Both the position numbers and the translations under genes were made by a program. 64,000 nt of DNA from Takakia lepidozioides (taxonomy: Eukaryota > Streptophyta > Takakiopsida > Takakiales > Takakiaceae), in the NCBI GenBank assembly GCA_030704615.1, contig CM060731.1, positions 71,156,756 to 71,220,755 on the forward strand, in the 5' to 3' direction. This document shows positions 11,522-24,500 of the stretch, one piece after another (position 1 is the stretch's first letter; every line of letters begins with the position of its first letter). The notes beneath the pieces were generated by a model. It did no database searches, had not been told where the DNA came from, and saw only the letters and a list, made by a program, of their open reading frames with translations.

Positions 11522-12366
11522 TGGTATGCACTCCCTTACGGGGTGAGTGCATACCACACTTACTCTGTAAGGTTCTGCCATGCCAGGGGATTGGCTGGTG
11601 GGTCCCTCTCTCTCCCTCTCTCCCTCTCCCTCTATAAATCTTTGGATTTCATCTGGCCTTAACCTTTTGAGGTTATTTAGTTTTTCATCCCTGCCTTTTT
11701 CATCCAAATCTGGATGATTCTATTTTATTGGATGATGAAACTTAATATACAGAAAGCTAGAGTTACCATCTATTTTTTTCATCTAAACTGGATGATCTAC
11801 ATAAATAATGGTTACCTATTATAAAATCCAAGAGAATAATAAAACTACCATCATAAATTATGGCAGTTATTAAACCTAAACCTATACCATAACCCTAAAA
11901 GATACATTTCTATGGGATGTCATCCAGTGACAAAATGCCTATCTTGGTAAAATGTGATATTTCATCCATCCTGGATGAAAAATCGGGAAGTTTTGCCCTA
12001 AGCGGGCTGACACACTTCAAGCACTGAACTCGTGCTTCAGTGAACCTTGATGATGCGCCGTATAAACCTGCTCCCCTGCTACTACATGGTACTCGTGATT
12101 GCTGGCTCTTGGGATGCGCAGTGGTGGTTAAACAAATTCTTCTATAGCAGACGAGAAAGCCGTGATTGCTCTGATCAGGAACTCATGGTTCTTTATTTTG
12201 CAGCGGCGCTTTTACTCCTTGTTGGGAAGTACTCTATCCCTATTTATCTACAGATTACTTGTTGCTCTCTCTTCGTGTATGAGCCACTCTCTAGCTGTGA
12301 ACGCTTCTACTCTGATTGCGTTCTGTTGGAGACAATCTGTTGGACGCCATGGCGCAGGGCATACCA
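11522..12366 (+). repeat. TCATCC/GGATGA repeat family, copy 2
   Basis: Nearly identical to copy 1 over about 760 bp. It starts TGGTATGC (11522) and ends GCATACCA (12359-12366), an 8-bp perfect terminal inverted pair of the TG...CA type. A 12-bp perfect hairpin (11522-11533 with 11545-11556) lies at the start. No target-site duplication was found. The internal frame from 12047 has no stop for over 100 codons but ends at 12403 in flanking sequence. Confidence 0.65.
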
Positions 12367-12526
12367 CAAACACTCAAGGTTTTTTGAGTTTACCATTGCT
12401 TGAATTGTGATTTGTACTTGCTTTAGAATTCAACACTTACATGGATAGCAACTGTGAAGACCTGCCACTTACCTGCTGCATCCTCACTAACACACATCGC
12501 TATGTGGTGGTTTTTGGGACGGGCAC

Positions 12527-13740
12527 TGTCGCGCGGCTTTTACTCACCCATCCCTTCGCTATCCGAGGCGGAAACTCCAAGATAGAAGAGTTGGAAATCT
12601 CTAAGTACTCAGCCCGCGCAGAACAATCAGTCATGACCTACAGCTAGTGTATCATGGGGGTGTTTCCTATTTGTTTCCCTTTTCGCATTCATCTTAGCTA
12701 CCTTACCATTGATAATTACGTATTAGTTTCCTTCACTCCTCCATTCAATCCACAGCTTCACTCAGATCTCTCTACACAGTGTGATTGTATCGTATAAATA
12801 TCAGATTATGATTTATCAGGTATCAGGCCGAAGCCATTGTATCTCTATTCTCCTCTACAATATCCCTACGGCTTTGCATCTAACAAGCATCTACTAATCC
12901 TCCTTCATCGTGCTCTCCGATCTCCGCTTCCGCCTGACTCCCAAGTCCTCCCCGAATAATCATCTCATCATAATCCCCGTTCTTCCCTTTATCCTCCTAT
13001 CCGCGGTTCTAACCGTTTCCCTCTCTAACCGTCGTATGTGAACTAACATGTTCCCTTCTCTGGTGTTGTTCCCCACAGTCGTTCCCTGTCCTACTCTTCG
13101 TTCCCTATTATCGTGACAGCTGTGTCAAGCGGTGACTGGCTGTGTTTGGCTGTGTCGGGCTGTGACTGGCTGTGTGGCTATGCCGGGCTGTGACTGGCTG
13201 TGTGGGCTGTGTCTGCTGTGACGACTGTGACGGGCTGTGTGGGCTGTGTGGGCTGTGACGACTATGACGGGCTGTGTGGGCTGTGACGGCTGTGACGGGC
13301 TGTGTTGGCTGTAACGGCTGTGTGGGCTGTGTGGGCTGTGACGGCTGTGTCGGGCTGTGTGGGCTGTGTCGGCTGTGTCGGGCTGTGTGGGCTGTGTCGG
13401 CTGTGTCGGCTGTGTGGGTATGCCGGGCTGTGACGGCTGTGTCGGGCTGTGTGGGCTGTGTCGGCTGTGTCGGGCTGTGTGGGCTGTGTGGGCTGTGTCG
13501 GCTGTGTGGGTATGCCGGGCTGTGACTGGCTGTGTGGGCTGTGTCTGCTGTGACGACTGTGACTGGCTGTGTGGGCTGTGTGGGCTGTGACGACTATGAC
13601 GGGCTGTGTGGGTTGTGTAACCCCCTTCTACAGTGCTCTGCTGTCACCCCTAAGGTTCCTGTTTGTCTCAGTCTGTGCAAAAATTAAGGGTACCCTACAG
13701 ATCCCGTATAAGTGTCTAAGTCCCCTACAGTCCTCTAACA
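12527..13740 (-). mobile_element. Solo LTR of the gypsy family, TSD GGCAC
   Basis: The 1,214-bp sequence starts TGTCGCGCGG and ends CCTCTAACA, matching the LTRs of both gypsy copies in the window; relative to the element it lies on the minus strand. GGCAC immediately precedes (12522-12526) and follows (13741-13745) it, a perfect 5-bp duplication. With no internal sequence, this is a classic solo LTR left by LTR-LTR recombination. It is longer than the other LTRs because of an expanded minisatellite. Confidence 0.95.
13111..13617. repeat. GGCTGTGT minisatellite in the solo LTR
   Basis: About 500 bp are built from 8-10-bp units such as GGCTGTGTC and GGCTGTGACG. The homologous tract is about 240-330 bp in the other LTRs, so array length explains most of the size difference between LTRs. 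Cys/Gly-rich open frames here are artefacts of the repeat. Confidence 0.9.
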
Positions 13741-13745
13741 GGCAC

Positions 13746-14379
13746 AGGTGAGGGTCTTCACTTGTCTTGATTTCTTGAAGCTTGCAGTTCCTGTTCTTGC
13801 AAGTGTGGATACTGCTGATGCCATCTGCTGTTTCAAACTGCCACCATGCCGCTTCAGACCTGCTCCAAGATTGCTCCAATGAGGATCTGCTTCTCTCCTT
13901 ACCCCTGTTTACGGTTTTTACAACCACATTTGCATGTGTAGGAGTTTAGCTATGAAGGATACAAGGATACAAAATAGCAGTTATTACTTTGACTGCCTTG
14001 ATACTTGGCTCTAAAATGAGAACTCTTGGTATGACTCTGATGGATCAAAAGGATAGGCTTTGATAGATAACACACATTCTTCAAGGCCCTCATATCATTT
14101 TGGTTTCATGGCTTGATAACAAACTGGGGTTTCTGAGCTGCTCTTTCACCTTGGCAGAACTACTTTATGTGGCCTTAAAATACCATTCTAGGCCTATACC
14201 TACTTAAGGGGGCTCTACACTGTTGTTTCTTCTTCCTTTTTAAGAATCTTGCTTATATCTTGATTCTAAAACATCATCTTCAAACCAAACCTGCAATCTG
14301 GTTTTTGAAATGAGTTTAAAATGGATTCTTGAGATGATGATGTGTACTATGGTGCTTTCATGATATGAATGACCTGGAA
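13746..14379. other. No feature recognised
   Basis: This stretch of about 630 bp between the solo LTR and the LINE has moderately AT-rich sequence with no convincing coding frame or repeat. Confidence 0.5.
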
Positions 14380-14461
14380 TCCCACCCTCCCGCCCTGTTT
14401 TTTCAGAGACCCTGAAATGTAATTGGGTATTCAAATGAGATTGTAAACATGAAAGAGAATG
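14380..14461 (-). repeat. LINE 3' flank with G-quadruplex motif
   Basis: Just downstream of the LINE stop codon, on its sense (minus) strand, lies GGGCGGGAGGGTGGG (14381-14395). The same motif recurs in the three other LINE 3' ends at 15800, 18471 and 18905. Confidence 0.75.
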
Positions 14462-15658
14462 TTAGATGGTGCCCTGTAAAGGGCTGTTTTGTCTTTCAAT
14501 GACAATGACCTTAGCGGTCTTGTCCATGTCTTGACATGACATGTATATCTTCCCTCTCTTCAGTATAGTGCCGAGAGTGGGTAGACCCTTGAGGTCATCC
14601 AAGATGTCCTCCCCCATGTCACAGACTGGAAACAAGTTCAGGGAAGTTTTCCGCCTAACTTCATTTTCATCAGACAATCTCATGGCAACAGACATGGCTG
14701 AGGACACTACAGCCTCTAAGTCAGATTTATCCAACAGGGTCAAGACTTGCGGATCCAGGTCCAGGTCCTTGAGGATCTCTTCTACTCTCTTCTGCCAGGA
14801 CTTAGCCTGTTTGACAGGGCGGTCCTGTTTCCAAGATATAGAGTCAATTAATTTAGGATATCTGGTGTTGGGCATATGTTGCAGCTGACCCCACCATCTG
14901 ACCTTGAATTCATCTCGTCGGGAGCTTAAGGACGGAATGCCAAACTCACCCCGAACAGCCACATTGGCTGTTTTGGAGCATGCTGACATACACTCCTTAA
15001 GCACCCCCACTTGAATGGATTCTAGAGACTTAGCCCGGTTGGAGTTATCAACCCATATAGCAGATCTGTACTCCAAGGCAGGTCTAATAACGTGACAAAG
15101 CATGGTTTTCTTAACCTCAGAGTTGACCCCGTTGCAGTGGAAAAATTTAGTGAGCCCCAGAGCTTTGCCCTTGCCAGTTTGAACAACTTTCCGGATATGT
15201 GCATCCCAATTACAATTGGAGGAAAACTCATCACCCAGGTAAATGTAGGAAGGGAGGACCGGGATCTCTTGGCTACCCCACTACCACTTAAGATCACTTC
15301 CTCCCTCTCCTCTGTCGTTGAATGCTACCACTGCACATTTGCTGACATTAGCCTCTAGCCCCCAAAGATCAAAGTATCTCTTCGCGCAATCAATCAACTC
15401 CTGGAGATTGGTTGGAGTCTCCCCTATGCCTGCGAAGTCATCCGCAAACATAAGGGCTGGTATGGTGGTATCACCCACCCTTAACCCAAATCCCTCACTT
15501 TCCACATCCTCGAGGAGTTGATTGATGATAACATTGAAGAGCAGAGGGGAGAGAGTACATCCTTGAGCTACACCTTGGTCTATGTCAAAGAAGTTGGACT
15601 TCTGTCTGTTAACAGTGACACAGCTTTTGGTGTGAGCATACAAGTTGTGGATATTCAT
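14462..15658 (-). pseudogene. LINE reverse transcriptase, 5'-truncated, one in-frame stop
   Basis: A minus-strand frame covers the C-terminal part of a non-LTR reverse transcriptase. It shows DQGVAQGCTLSPLLFN, then ALMFADDFAG with the catalytic FADD pair, then a thumb region (YIYLGDEF, HIRKV) and a long C-terminal part ending SPLQGTI. A single in-frame TAG at 15281-15283 (after DLKW) interrupts it. Everything N-terminal of the palm domain is missing: at 15647-15658 the frame abuts an oppositely oriented copy of the same family's 3' end. 5' truncation is typical of LINE insertion. Confidence 0.85.
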
Positions 15659-16835
15659 GTCATGTCAAGACATGGACAAGACCAACTAGGGTCATTTGTC
15701 AATTAAAGACATAAACAGCCCATGACAGGGCATCATCTAACATTTCCAGTCTTGTCATAACACACCAAGTGACGCCACCCATCCAGTCATGATAAAACAG
15801 GGTGGGAGGGCGGGGTATGTTCATAATCAGATTCCTGTCATGTACCCAAGTGACCCTCTTGCACAATATAAGTCAGATTGCAGCCTCAAATTATATCATC
15901 CATAGTTATCCATAAGATATGCACCATGCAAGATATCATGGGCATATAAGAACTTCTTGCCACATTACAGATCTCAGATAGGTATACACAAGTACCTTGA
16001 GGTGATCCAAGACAAGCCTTATGCAAGGTAGGTAAGAACAGTCTGCCCTACAACACATTCAGGGAGTGTTCACACCGGCATCAGGAAGGACCAGCCTGCA
16101 ATTAATTACAATTCTGGCCTGCCACCAAGTACACTTCTCGGGCATGGTAAGCCATATTGCCGCTTCACTTTTGGCCAAATGTAAGCACCCCAAAGCATGC
16201 ATCGTGCAAGGCCTTCTGGGTATGTAAGAACAGCCTGTCATTGTATATATTTCAGGACCTGTGCACATAGGAGTCTTGTTGGCCCAGCCTGCAGTAAATC
16301 AGACTCCAAACATGCAACCAAGTGATCACTTTGGGCATGACAAGACTGACTGCGACTTCATTCTACATGATGTACACTTGCCCCAAGATATACATCATGT
16401 AAGGCGTTTTGGCATGGAAGAAAGGCTTGCCCTGTCACAGCATCCAGATCTGGACACACATACACTTTGAGTGCCCAAGACCAAGCCCACTTGGCCAAGA
16501 TAAATCATACAATGCAGGTGGCTGTTCATATGGCAAAATAAAGTAAATAATCATTGGCCAGAGTCCTTTAGAGCTTACCGTCATTGTTTCACAGGAGGCT
16601 AATGCCATGTTTTGCAAATAGAACCTCACTATGCTCCATTCCACAACAAATCCAGGTCTGAAAACGGCCTGTCACTGCCTTATCAGGCTGTCTTTTTTAA
16701 CAAAACTCAGGTCTCCTCATCCTTAGAGCCAAACAGCCACTTATGACTTGTCCCTTACACCATCAATCATCATTTAAGGCCAAAAGAAAGGGGGGAACCT
16801 AGTCTAAAAATCAGGCAAAAAAAACTTTTAATGAA
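15647..16835 (+). repeat. LINE 3' end, plus-strand copy A
   Basis: It begins with the LINE's last codons (the MSCQDMDK region) and continues through a ~1.1-kb 3' untranslated region to an A-rich end (CAAAAAAAAC). It carries the motif GGGTGGGAGGGCGGGG at 15800-15815. The tail shows degenerate ~110-bp internal repeats around CAAGTGA...TGCAAG...GGGCAT. It is about 95% similar by eye to copy B (18742-19928). A 69-codon open frame within it is shared by both copies but has no recognisable product. Confidence 0.75.
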
Positions 16836-17760
16836 GTTCAGAAAGGCCATAGTTCCCACACTTGTTCAAACCCTAGTGTTACACAGGTTTTGAATCGATA
16901 ACATCTGAAAAAATTATATTGTTTTATTGACTTTCATCTATATCAGATGAGTCACCAGAGAATGAGGAATTACCTCCATAGGGGTTATGACACTGGCATC
17001 CTATCTATAATTTTTCCATCCATGCCGGATGAGAAATACCAGGATTTGAATTCGTTTTATTCCCCCTTTATGCTTTTTATCCGTACTAGATGAGGCTTTC
17101 TCTTAAGGGATGACAAATTACCTGTTAGGATGAAAAATCGTTGCCCTGGATGACGTATACTACTTTTTCATCCTGCTGATGGATCTCATCCAAATAAATG
17201 AACCTATTTATTTTTTCATCTGGACCGGATGAAAAAACCAGCTTATGATGGCCATGGAGAATTTTTTAATTACCCTTAATTATTGCTAATTAAGGAGTGA
17301 AACCCTAACTCCTACCCTATAATCTACTGTTTAAACCTAGCTAACGTATGACATCCGTCGGGTTTGTAAAGAAAGGGTATTGATTATTCATCCCCCGGAT
17401 GAAAAATCGGGTTCTTCCCTAGGGCGTCTCTCCCGCTGTCAGCTGCATTCCTCATGCTGCTGAGCTCGCGAGTTATGGTGTCTGAGCTCTAATGTTACCC
17501 TGTCTGCTACTTCATGCCGGACGAGCTCCAGGGGATGCGCAATGGCGGCGTCTTGTCTCTTCTCACAGGCGGGAGAACCCGCTGTGATGGCATCGTCCCT
17601 TTCCCTCCTCTGGATTTTATGTTTCGCAACGGCGCTTTGGTGGGGAAGTATATCGCTCCCTATCCCTTCTTAGACCTAGCATTTGCATGCTTCGCTTCTC
17701 CTTAGTTGTGCTGGAGGTGGCGTGTTGGTGGCGATGGCGCAGTGTTACCTTCCCCAATCG
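16836..17760 (+). repeat. TCATCC/GGATGA repeat family, diverged copy 3
   Basis: At least six short inverted pairs (CATC...GATG type) occur between 16930 and 17405, including CCGGATGAAAAATCGGG. Then a segment follows that parallels copies 1 and 2 (GGATGCGCARTGG...GGCGCTTT..TGGGGAAGTA...GATGGCGCAG). Similarity is patchy, so this is an older or different subfamily. Confidence 0.55.
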
Positions 17761-18459
17761 CTCAAGGTGCTTTTGGCGATTAGGGTTCTTTTTACTTCAT
17801 ATCTTTCTCTCTTGTTTTTGGGGTTCTTAGTTGACATCGATAACAAGTGTAGGGGTCTGTGATTCACCTGGGGTTCCACAATCCTCACTAACCCATTCAC
17901 CTTGTCAAGGTTGTAACATAATGACCCTAGACCTAAACCAGGTCTGGTTGTTTTAAAGAGAAGCCTCTGCTGTTGCTTGGTAATCAAAGACTGATTAACA
18001 ATCATACCTACAACATGGCTCTGGATTTTATGTTACAAAAAAGATAGTTGTTTGTTTTTTGCTAGCTATGGCATATTCTGATACAGAACACTGCAGTAGA
18101 AAGCAGTTATGGGAAATCAAGCTTACTAAACAATGAATGAGTTTTGACTCTATGTCATGATTACAAGAAGTTCTAAAAATGTAGCAAATAAGCTCTGGGT
18201 TGTTGTTATTAAAAAACTGGTTATCTTATCAAGTAACCAGATGATTTAATATCCCGGTTGTGTGATTAATGGAAAATAGTTGGAACTTTTGGGTTCCAGA
18301 TGAGCAGTACTATTGCATGATATAGGTAAACATTTAATTGTTTGCTTAGATGCCACCCATAGCTTATAATTATAAAACAGGCATAAAAACAGGCTGGTAA
18401 CACTTGTTTAGCATACTATTCCTTAGAATATAAAGCTGGATTATTATAACGAGGGGATC
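17761..18459. other. No feature recognised
   Basis: This is AT-rich sequence without a convincing gene. A short minus-strand frame at 17745-18005 has no recognisable family. Confidence 0.5.
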
Positions 18460-18711
18460 TTCTAAGTAATCCCACCCTCCCACCCATATTTTCTTGTCAT
18501 TGAAATCTACCAGGTAGATTCTTTGTCTTTGAAATGTAATGGAGGTCATCATAAGATCTGATTTGAAGTGGAGTTTGACTGATAATGCCTCTTCATGAGG
18601 TTGATTTGTCGTAAAAATTGACAATGACCATGTTTGGTCTTGTCCATGTCCCGACAAGACATAGTATCTTCCCTCTCTTTTGTGCTGCTCACAAAAAAAA
18701 AAAAAAACCAC
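18460..18711 (-). repeat. LINE 3' end fragment, minus strand
   Basis: This copy keeps the end of the LINE frame (KREGRYYVLSGHGQDQ, diverged) and, downstream on the minus strand, GGGTGGGAGGGTGGG (18471-18485). It is separated by only ~30 bp, including an A14 run (18692-18705), from the plus-strand copy B, so the two 3' ends lie head to head. Confidence 0.7.
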
Positions 18712-18741
18712 AGAGGGAAAGAAGGGGTAGAAAAAGTTAAT

Positions 18742-19928
18742 AAGAGAGAGGGAAGATATTCATGTCATGTCAAGACATGGACAAGATCAACTAGGGTCAT
18801 TTGTCAATTAAAGACATAAACAGCCCATGACAGGGCACCATCTAACATTTCCAGTCTTGTTATAAAACACCAAGTGACGCCACCCATTCAGTCATGATAA
18901 AACAGGGTGGGAGGGCGGGGTATGTTCATAATCAGATTCCTGTCATGTACCCAAGTGACCCACTTGCACAATATAAGTCAGATTGCAGCCTCAGATTACA
19001 TCATCCATAGTTATCCATAAGATATGCACCATGCAAGATATCATGGGCATATAGGAGCATCTTGCCACATTACAGATCTAAGATATGTATACACAAGTAC
19101 CTTGAGGTGATCCAAGACAAACATTATGCAAAGTAGGTAAGAACAGCCTGCCCTACAACACATTCAGGGAGTGTTCACACCGGCAGCAGGAAGGACCAGC
19201 CTGCAATTAATTACAATTCTGGCCTGCCACCAAGTACACTTCTTGGGCATGGCAAGTCATATTGCAGCTTCAAATTTGACCAAATGTAAGCACCCCAAAG
19301 CATGCATCGTGCAAGGCCTTCTAAGTATGTAAGAACAACCTGTCATTGTATATATTTCAGGACCTGTGCACATAGGACTCTTGCTGGCCCAGCCTGCAGT
19401 AAATCAGACTCCAAACATGCAACCAAGTGATCACTTTGGGCATGACAAGACTGACTGCGACTTCATTCTACATGATGTACACTTGCCCCAAGATATACAT
19501 CATGTAAGGTGTTTGGGCATGGCAGAAAGGCCTGACGTGTCACAGCTTCCAGATCTGGACACACATACACTTTGAGTGCCCAAGACCAAGCCCACTTGGC
19601 CAAGATAATCATACAATGCAGGTGGCTGTTCATATGGCAAAATAAAGTAAATAATCACTGGCCAGAGTCATTTAGAGCTTACCGTCATTGTTTCACAGGA
19701 GGCTAATGCCATGTTTTGCAAATAGAACCTCACTATGCTCCATTCCACAACAAATCCAGGTCTGAAAACGGCCTGTCATTGCCTTATCAGGCTGTCTTCT
19801 TTAACAAAACTCAGGTCTCCTCATCCTTAGAGCCAAACAGCCACTTATGACCTTTCCCTTACACCATCAATCCTCTTTTCAAGCCAAAAAAAAATGAAAC
19901 CTGGTCTAAAAATCCACAGGCAAAGCTG
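18742..19928 (+). repeat. LINE 3' end, plus-strand copy B, interrupted by gypsy 1
   Basis: It starts in GAGAGAGGGAAGATATTC (the KRGKI codons), follows copy A closely over ~1.15 kb, and has the G-quadruplex motif at 18905-18920. Its end (...GGTCTAAAAATC) is cut by the LTR at 19929, so gypsy 1 inserted into this copy. Confidence 0.8.
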
Positions 19929-20947
19929 TGTTAGAGGACTGTAGGGGACTTAGACACCTATACGGGATCTGTAGGGTACCCTTAAATTTTGCACAGACTG
20001 AGACCAACAGGAGCCTTAGGGGTGACAGCAGCGCACTGTAGAGGGGGGTTACACAGTCGTCACAGCCCACACAGCCGTCACAGTCCACACAGCCAACACA
20101 GCCAACACAGCCCGTCACAGTCGTCACAGTCGTCACAGTCATCAAAGCCAACACAGCCGACACAGTCGACACAGCCAACACAGCCAACACAGCCGACACA
20201 GCCCGGCACAGCCACACAGCCAGTCACAGCCCGACACAGCCAAACACAGTCGCACAGCCAGTCACAGCCCGTCACAGTTTCACACAGCCAGTCACAGCTT
20301 GACACAGCTGTCACGATCATAGGGAACGAAGAGTAGGATAGGGAACGACTGTGGGGAACAACACCTGCGAAGGGAACATGTTAGTTCACAGACGACGGTT
20401 AGTGAGGGAAACGGTTAGAACTGCGGATAGGAAGATAAAAGGGAAAACGGGGAATGAAGGAGGGGATTTTTATCATTCAGAGGAGGACTTCTTAGTCAGG
20501 CTGGAGCGGAGATCAGAAGCAAAAGATGGAGAGCACGGTGAAGGAGGAAAGAGGATTAGTAGATGCTTGTTATATGCAAAGCTGTAGTGATATTGTAGAG
20601 CAGATTAGAGACATAATGGCTTCGGCCTGATACCTGATAAATCATAATCTGATACTTATACGATACAATCACACTGTGTAGAGAGATCTGAGTGAAGCTG
20701 TGGATTGAATGGATGAGTGAAGGAAACCGATAGATTGATGAAGCAAACTGATACTTAATTATCAATGGTAAGGTAGCTAAGATGAATGCGGAAAGGGAAA
20801 CAAATAGGAAACACCCCCATGATACACTAGTTGTAGGTCATGACTGATTGTTCTGCGCGGGCTGAGTACTTAGAGATTTCCAACTCTTCTATCTTGGAGT
20901 TTCCGCCTCGGATAGCGAAGGGATGGGTGAGTAAAAGCCGCGCGACA
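19929..20947 (+). repeat. 5' LTR of gypsy copy 1
   Basis: 1,019 bp, TGTTAGAGG ... GCGCGACA, with a CACAGCC-type minisatellite at about 20057-20310. Left flank is AGCTG (19924-19928). The right edge is followed by the primer-binding site. Confidence 0.92.
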
Positions 20948-21534
20948 TTTGGCGACCATACTGGGGACCTGGGACATGAACAACCAGATGTGACAGGCAT
21001 CTGGTGGGATCATGGTGGTTGGACCATTAAAGAATTTGAAGTGAATCAAATTCCCTGTGGAACGAAGGAAGAATGATTGTCCAAACAATTCTTTCAAAGG
21101 TTCTTGGAATTGCCAGACGGTTGTAAAGAAAATATTCTTAAACGAGTGCATGATGCTGATCCAGAATGGGGTCTGGAGAAAGGGTGATAAAGATTTATCA
21201 GGTAGCCTGTAGAGGAAGAGCACGTTGGTTACCAACATTGGTTTATGTGATAGCATTGCTATCCATTAAACGAGTAGAGTTTGAAGGCTGGGAAGAAAGA
21301 AAGGTGAATGTTTATACTCATATGCATGAAGAGCTTGTACTGGTAAAGAATTGGATTCCAAAGGATATTTTGTGGATCAAACTCACACCAAGAACAGCTT
21401 TTCAGACTTGTTTGCCATATGGTTATATGGTAACGGAGACTTCAAGTATAGCCAAGGGTGCATTGAAGCTTGAAAGAAACCCAGGCATATACGAGAGATA
21501 TTACAGAAGAGAGTTTTGGTTATTGCCACATTAA
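20840..21534 (+). pseudogene. Pre-gag reading frame of gypsy copy 1 (broken)
   Basis: The frame starts at an ATG inside the LTR, runs through the LTR edge and the primer-binding site, and continues to a stop just before gag, about 230 codons in all. In this copy it is broken by TGA at 21074-21076 (AGA in copy 2) and by a 1-nt deletion near 21182. The product is rich in Trp and charged residues (GIWWDHGGWTIKEF early, YERYYRREFWLLPH at the end). No domain was recognised. An extra frame upstream of gag is known in Ogre-type plant elements; homology to that frame was not established. Confidence 0.6.
20950..20967 (+). other. Primer-binding site of gypsy copy 1
   Basis: TGGCGACCATACTGGGGA starts two bases after the LTR. 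A leading TGG pairs with the CCA end of a tRNA. The tRNA was not identified with certainty. The same site is at 48298-48315 (minus) in copy 2. Confidence 0.75.
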
Positions 21535-21555
21535 AAGAAATGAAAGACATGGGAC

Positions 21556-24500
21556 ATGAGTGATGAAAGAGAAGCTAGACGACAGAGATATTCAGCAAAA
21601 AGAGAAAGCTATCTGAAAGCTAATTATCCATATCTTTGGGAGAGAGGAATAGACATAGGGGAATCATCTGGACCTCTCACACCATCAAGATCAAAGAGTG
21701 CATCACCTATACCGGAAGAACTAGAGTTGGATGCCACTCCTTCTGTTTCTTTGCAAGAAAGATTAAGGGAATTGGTACAGGAAAAAGATCAATCACGAGG
21801 TGAAAGATCTGAGGTACATCCTTGGATAAAAGACTTGACAGAAATCTTTGATAAGAGTTGGCATGGAACACCAAAAGCAGGAACTCCAGTTTCTGAAGCA
21901 GAAGATGAAGAAGGAGAAGAGGATGTGGCAGAGCCAACGGAGAGTTCAGACTCTCCAACACCATTACAGTTGAGTTACATGAGTGAAGAAGAAACCCAAG
22001 GGCAGAACTTGGAGGATGAAAACAGAGAGAAGAAATTAGAAGAGGAAGAATATGAAGAAGTAGACCCAACAGCTGAGGTTGAGACTACAACCAGGACATC
22101 CCAACCCGTTGGACCTGGATCAAGTGGAGCACTTGGATCACAGGCCAACGAAGGTGTCGGCTCAGGGGGATCAGGCGGGCTGCCTGGATCTGGCTCTGGG
22201 GGGACAGAGAGTGTGGGAAGTAGTGCAACTGAAACTGGGAATACTGTGAATATCGTGGGACCAGAAGCAAGGAGTGCTCAAGGGCCACCACTTGGTGGAA
22301 GATCCACCACAAAAACAACAGGTCCAGAAGGACCAGCACCAGCAAGGGTGCCAGCACCTGTCAGTGGGCAGAAGGTAGGGCCACAGATGGCGTTACAACC
22401 AACACGGGCAAAACCACCCTTTCCAATATATTCAGGAAAAGGGGATCCCGATGTACACATTAGCCAATTTGAGCACATGTGTATAGTGAACAATGAGAAT
22501 GGCGATGATGCCAAGATGAGACTGTTTCCTTGTTCACTTATCAAGAAAGCAAGTGAATGGTATGCAAGATTCCCTGATAATCATTTCCTAACCTGGAATG
22601 GCTTGAATACAGCATTTCGAAATAGGTTCAGGACAAGTAAAACTGAGGATGAAGTGTATGGAAGTTTACAACAGCTGAAGCAGAAGAAGCATGAAACTGT
22701 TGAAGAGTATATGGAGAAGATGGAATTGATGATGAAAAAGCTGGCTGCAGTACCAGCGCCCGGTTTACAGAAGACTTGGTTTGTGAGTGGATTAAGACCA
22801 GAGTTGCAAAAGAAAGTGGATATGTTACCCCATAACACAGTGGAGGAGGCATTTGAAACTGCGAACAGAATTGAGCAATTGGGAATGCTCAGGAGAGAGA
22901 AAAAAGAAGATGAGGACTCTGAGGATGAGTCAGATGAAGAAGAAGAGCAAGAACTAAAAAGAAATAGTAAGAGAAAGGAGAAGTTGAAGAGGGATAACTA
23001 TGAAGAAAAATTGGAAGAAATCTTGAAGAAGTATGCCACAGAGGCTGCAACACATTGGAGGAAGGGTGTATGGTGTGCAAAGTGCCAGAATGAAGGCCAT
23101 ACCACCACAGAATGTCACATGAATGAGAAACACTGTACTATCTGTAAAATGGATAACCATTCTACTGAGAATTGTTACTACAACAGAAGGACAGCTGCAA
23201 GAGAACCTAGGCAAGTAAGGGTGCATCAGGTGCAGCCCCAGCCAAGAAGAAACAATGATCAGGACCACTATGGTAGGTCTGGTGGTTATAACAATGGCAT
23301 GGAAGGGAGAGGTAATTCAAGAGGGAATTACCAAGGAAATTCCAGAGGCAACTATCAGGGTAATCCAAGGGGGAATTACCAGCCCGGGAATCAGGATTAT
23401 AGAAATAATCCAAGAACAGACCAAGGGCGAGGACCCAATGGTGAAGAGCTATGTTACTATTGTAATCAGCCAGGACATCGCAAGGCAGCCTGTTCATTCT
23501 GGATAAGACACCAGAATGAGATGAGAGCTCTTGTGAATGAGGGCCCAGTGGTGGCAGCTCACATGGTTAGGCCATGTGTTGTACCAGAAGTAAGTACAAT
23601 GATAGTAACAAGAAGTAAAGCCAAACTAATACCTCCAGTAGAAGAGGAAGAAGATGAGACTGGAAGTGGCAATGATATGCCTGAAGATGAAGAGACTTGG
23701 AAAGATGAGAAGGAACTGCACAAGGAAGTGGCAGATACTATAAGGGAAATGCAAAAGAGTACTGATATTCCTGTGGCAGATTCCTCTGATTCGGATGGAG
23801 AAAAAGAAGGGAGTGAGGAAGAAAGGAAAAAAGAAGATGCAGACATGCAAAGTAATGAAGAGACTTTGGCTGCAGTAATATGTCAGACCAAAGCAGAAAT
23901 TACCATTGGACAGCTATTAGCTGTGGCACCTTATTGTAGGCACAGGCTGTATCAGGCAATCAATCGAATTGCCCAAGAGACAGGAAACACAGACCTGAAC
24001 AGCAAGGTGACCAGTTATAATGTGAAGCCGGAAGGGCGAGAACCAGTCATGGACTTTGATGATTCTATGCCAGTAATCCAATTGAGAATTGGAAGCACAG
24101 AACTAACTGATGTACTGATAGATGGTGGTTCTGGAGTAAATATCATGACAGACCAATTAAGGAAGAAGCTTGGTCTAAGTAACATGAAACCAGCCCCATT
24201 TACAGTAACAATGGCAGATCAAAGAAGTGTGCAGCCATTGGGATTAATAAGAGGAGTTAAGATACAGATACAGAAAATGATCTTTATGATCACAGTAACT
24301 GTATTAAAAATGGATGAAGTCATGGAGGCTTACTCCTTATTATTGGGACGTCCGTGGCTGAAACAGGCCAGGGTATTCCATGACTGGAATTCTCAGTTAT
24401 TAACCGTGCATAATGGGATACACGAGATACAAATTACCACAAAGAAATCTAGTAGATTACCTGCTACAAGAAGACCTCGAGGAGTCAGAGAGTATGACTG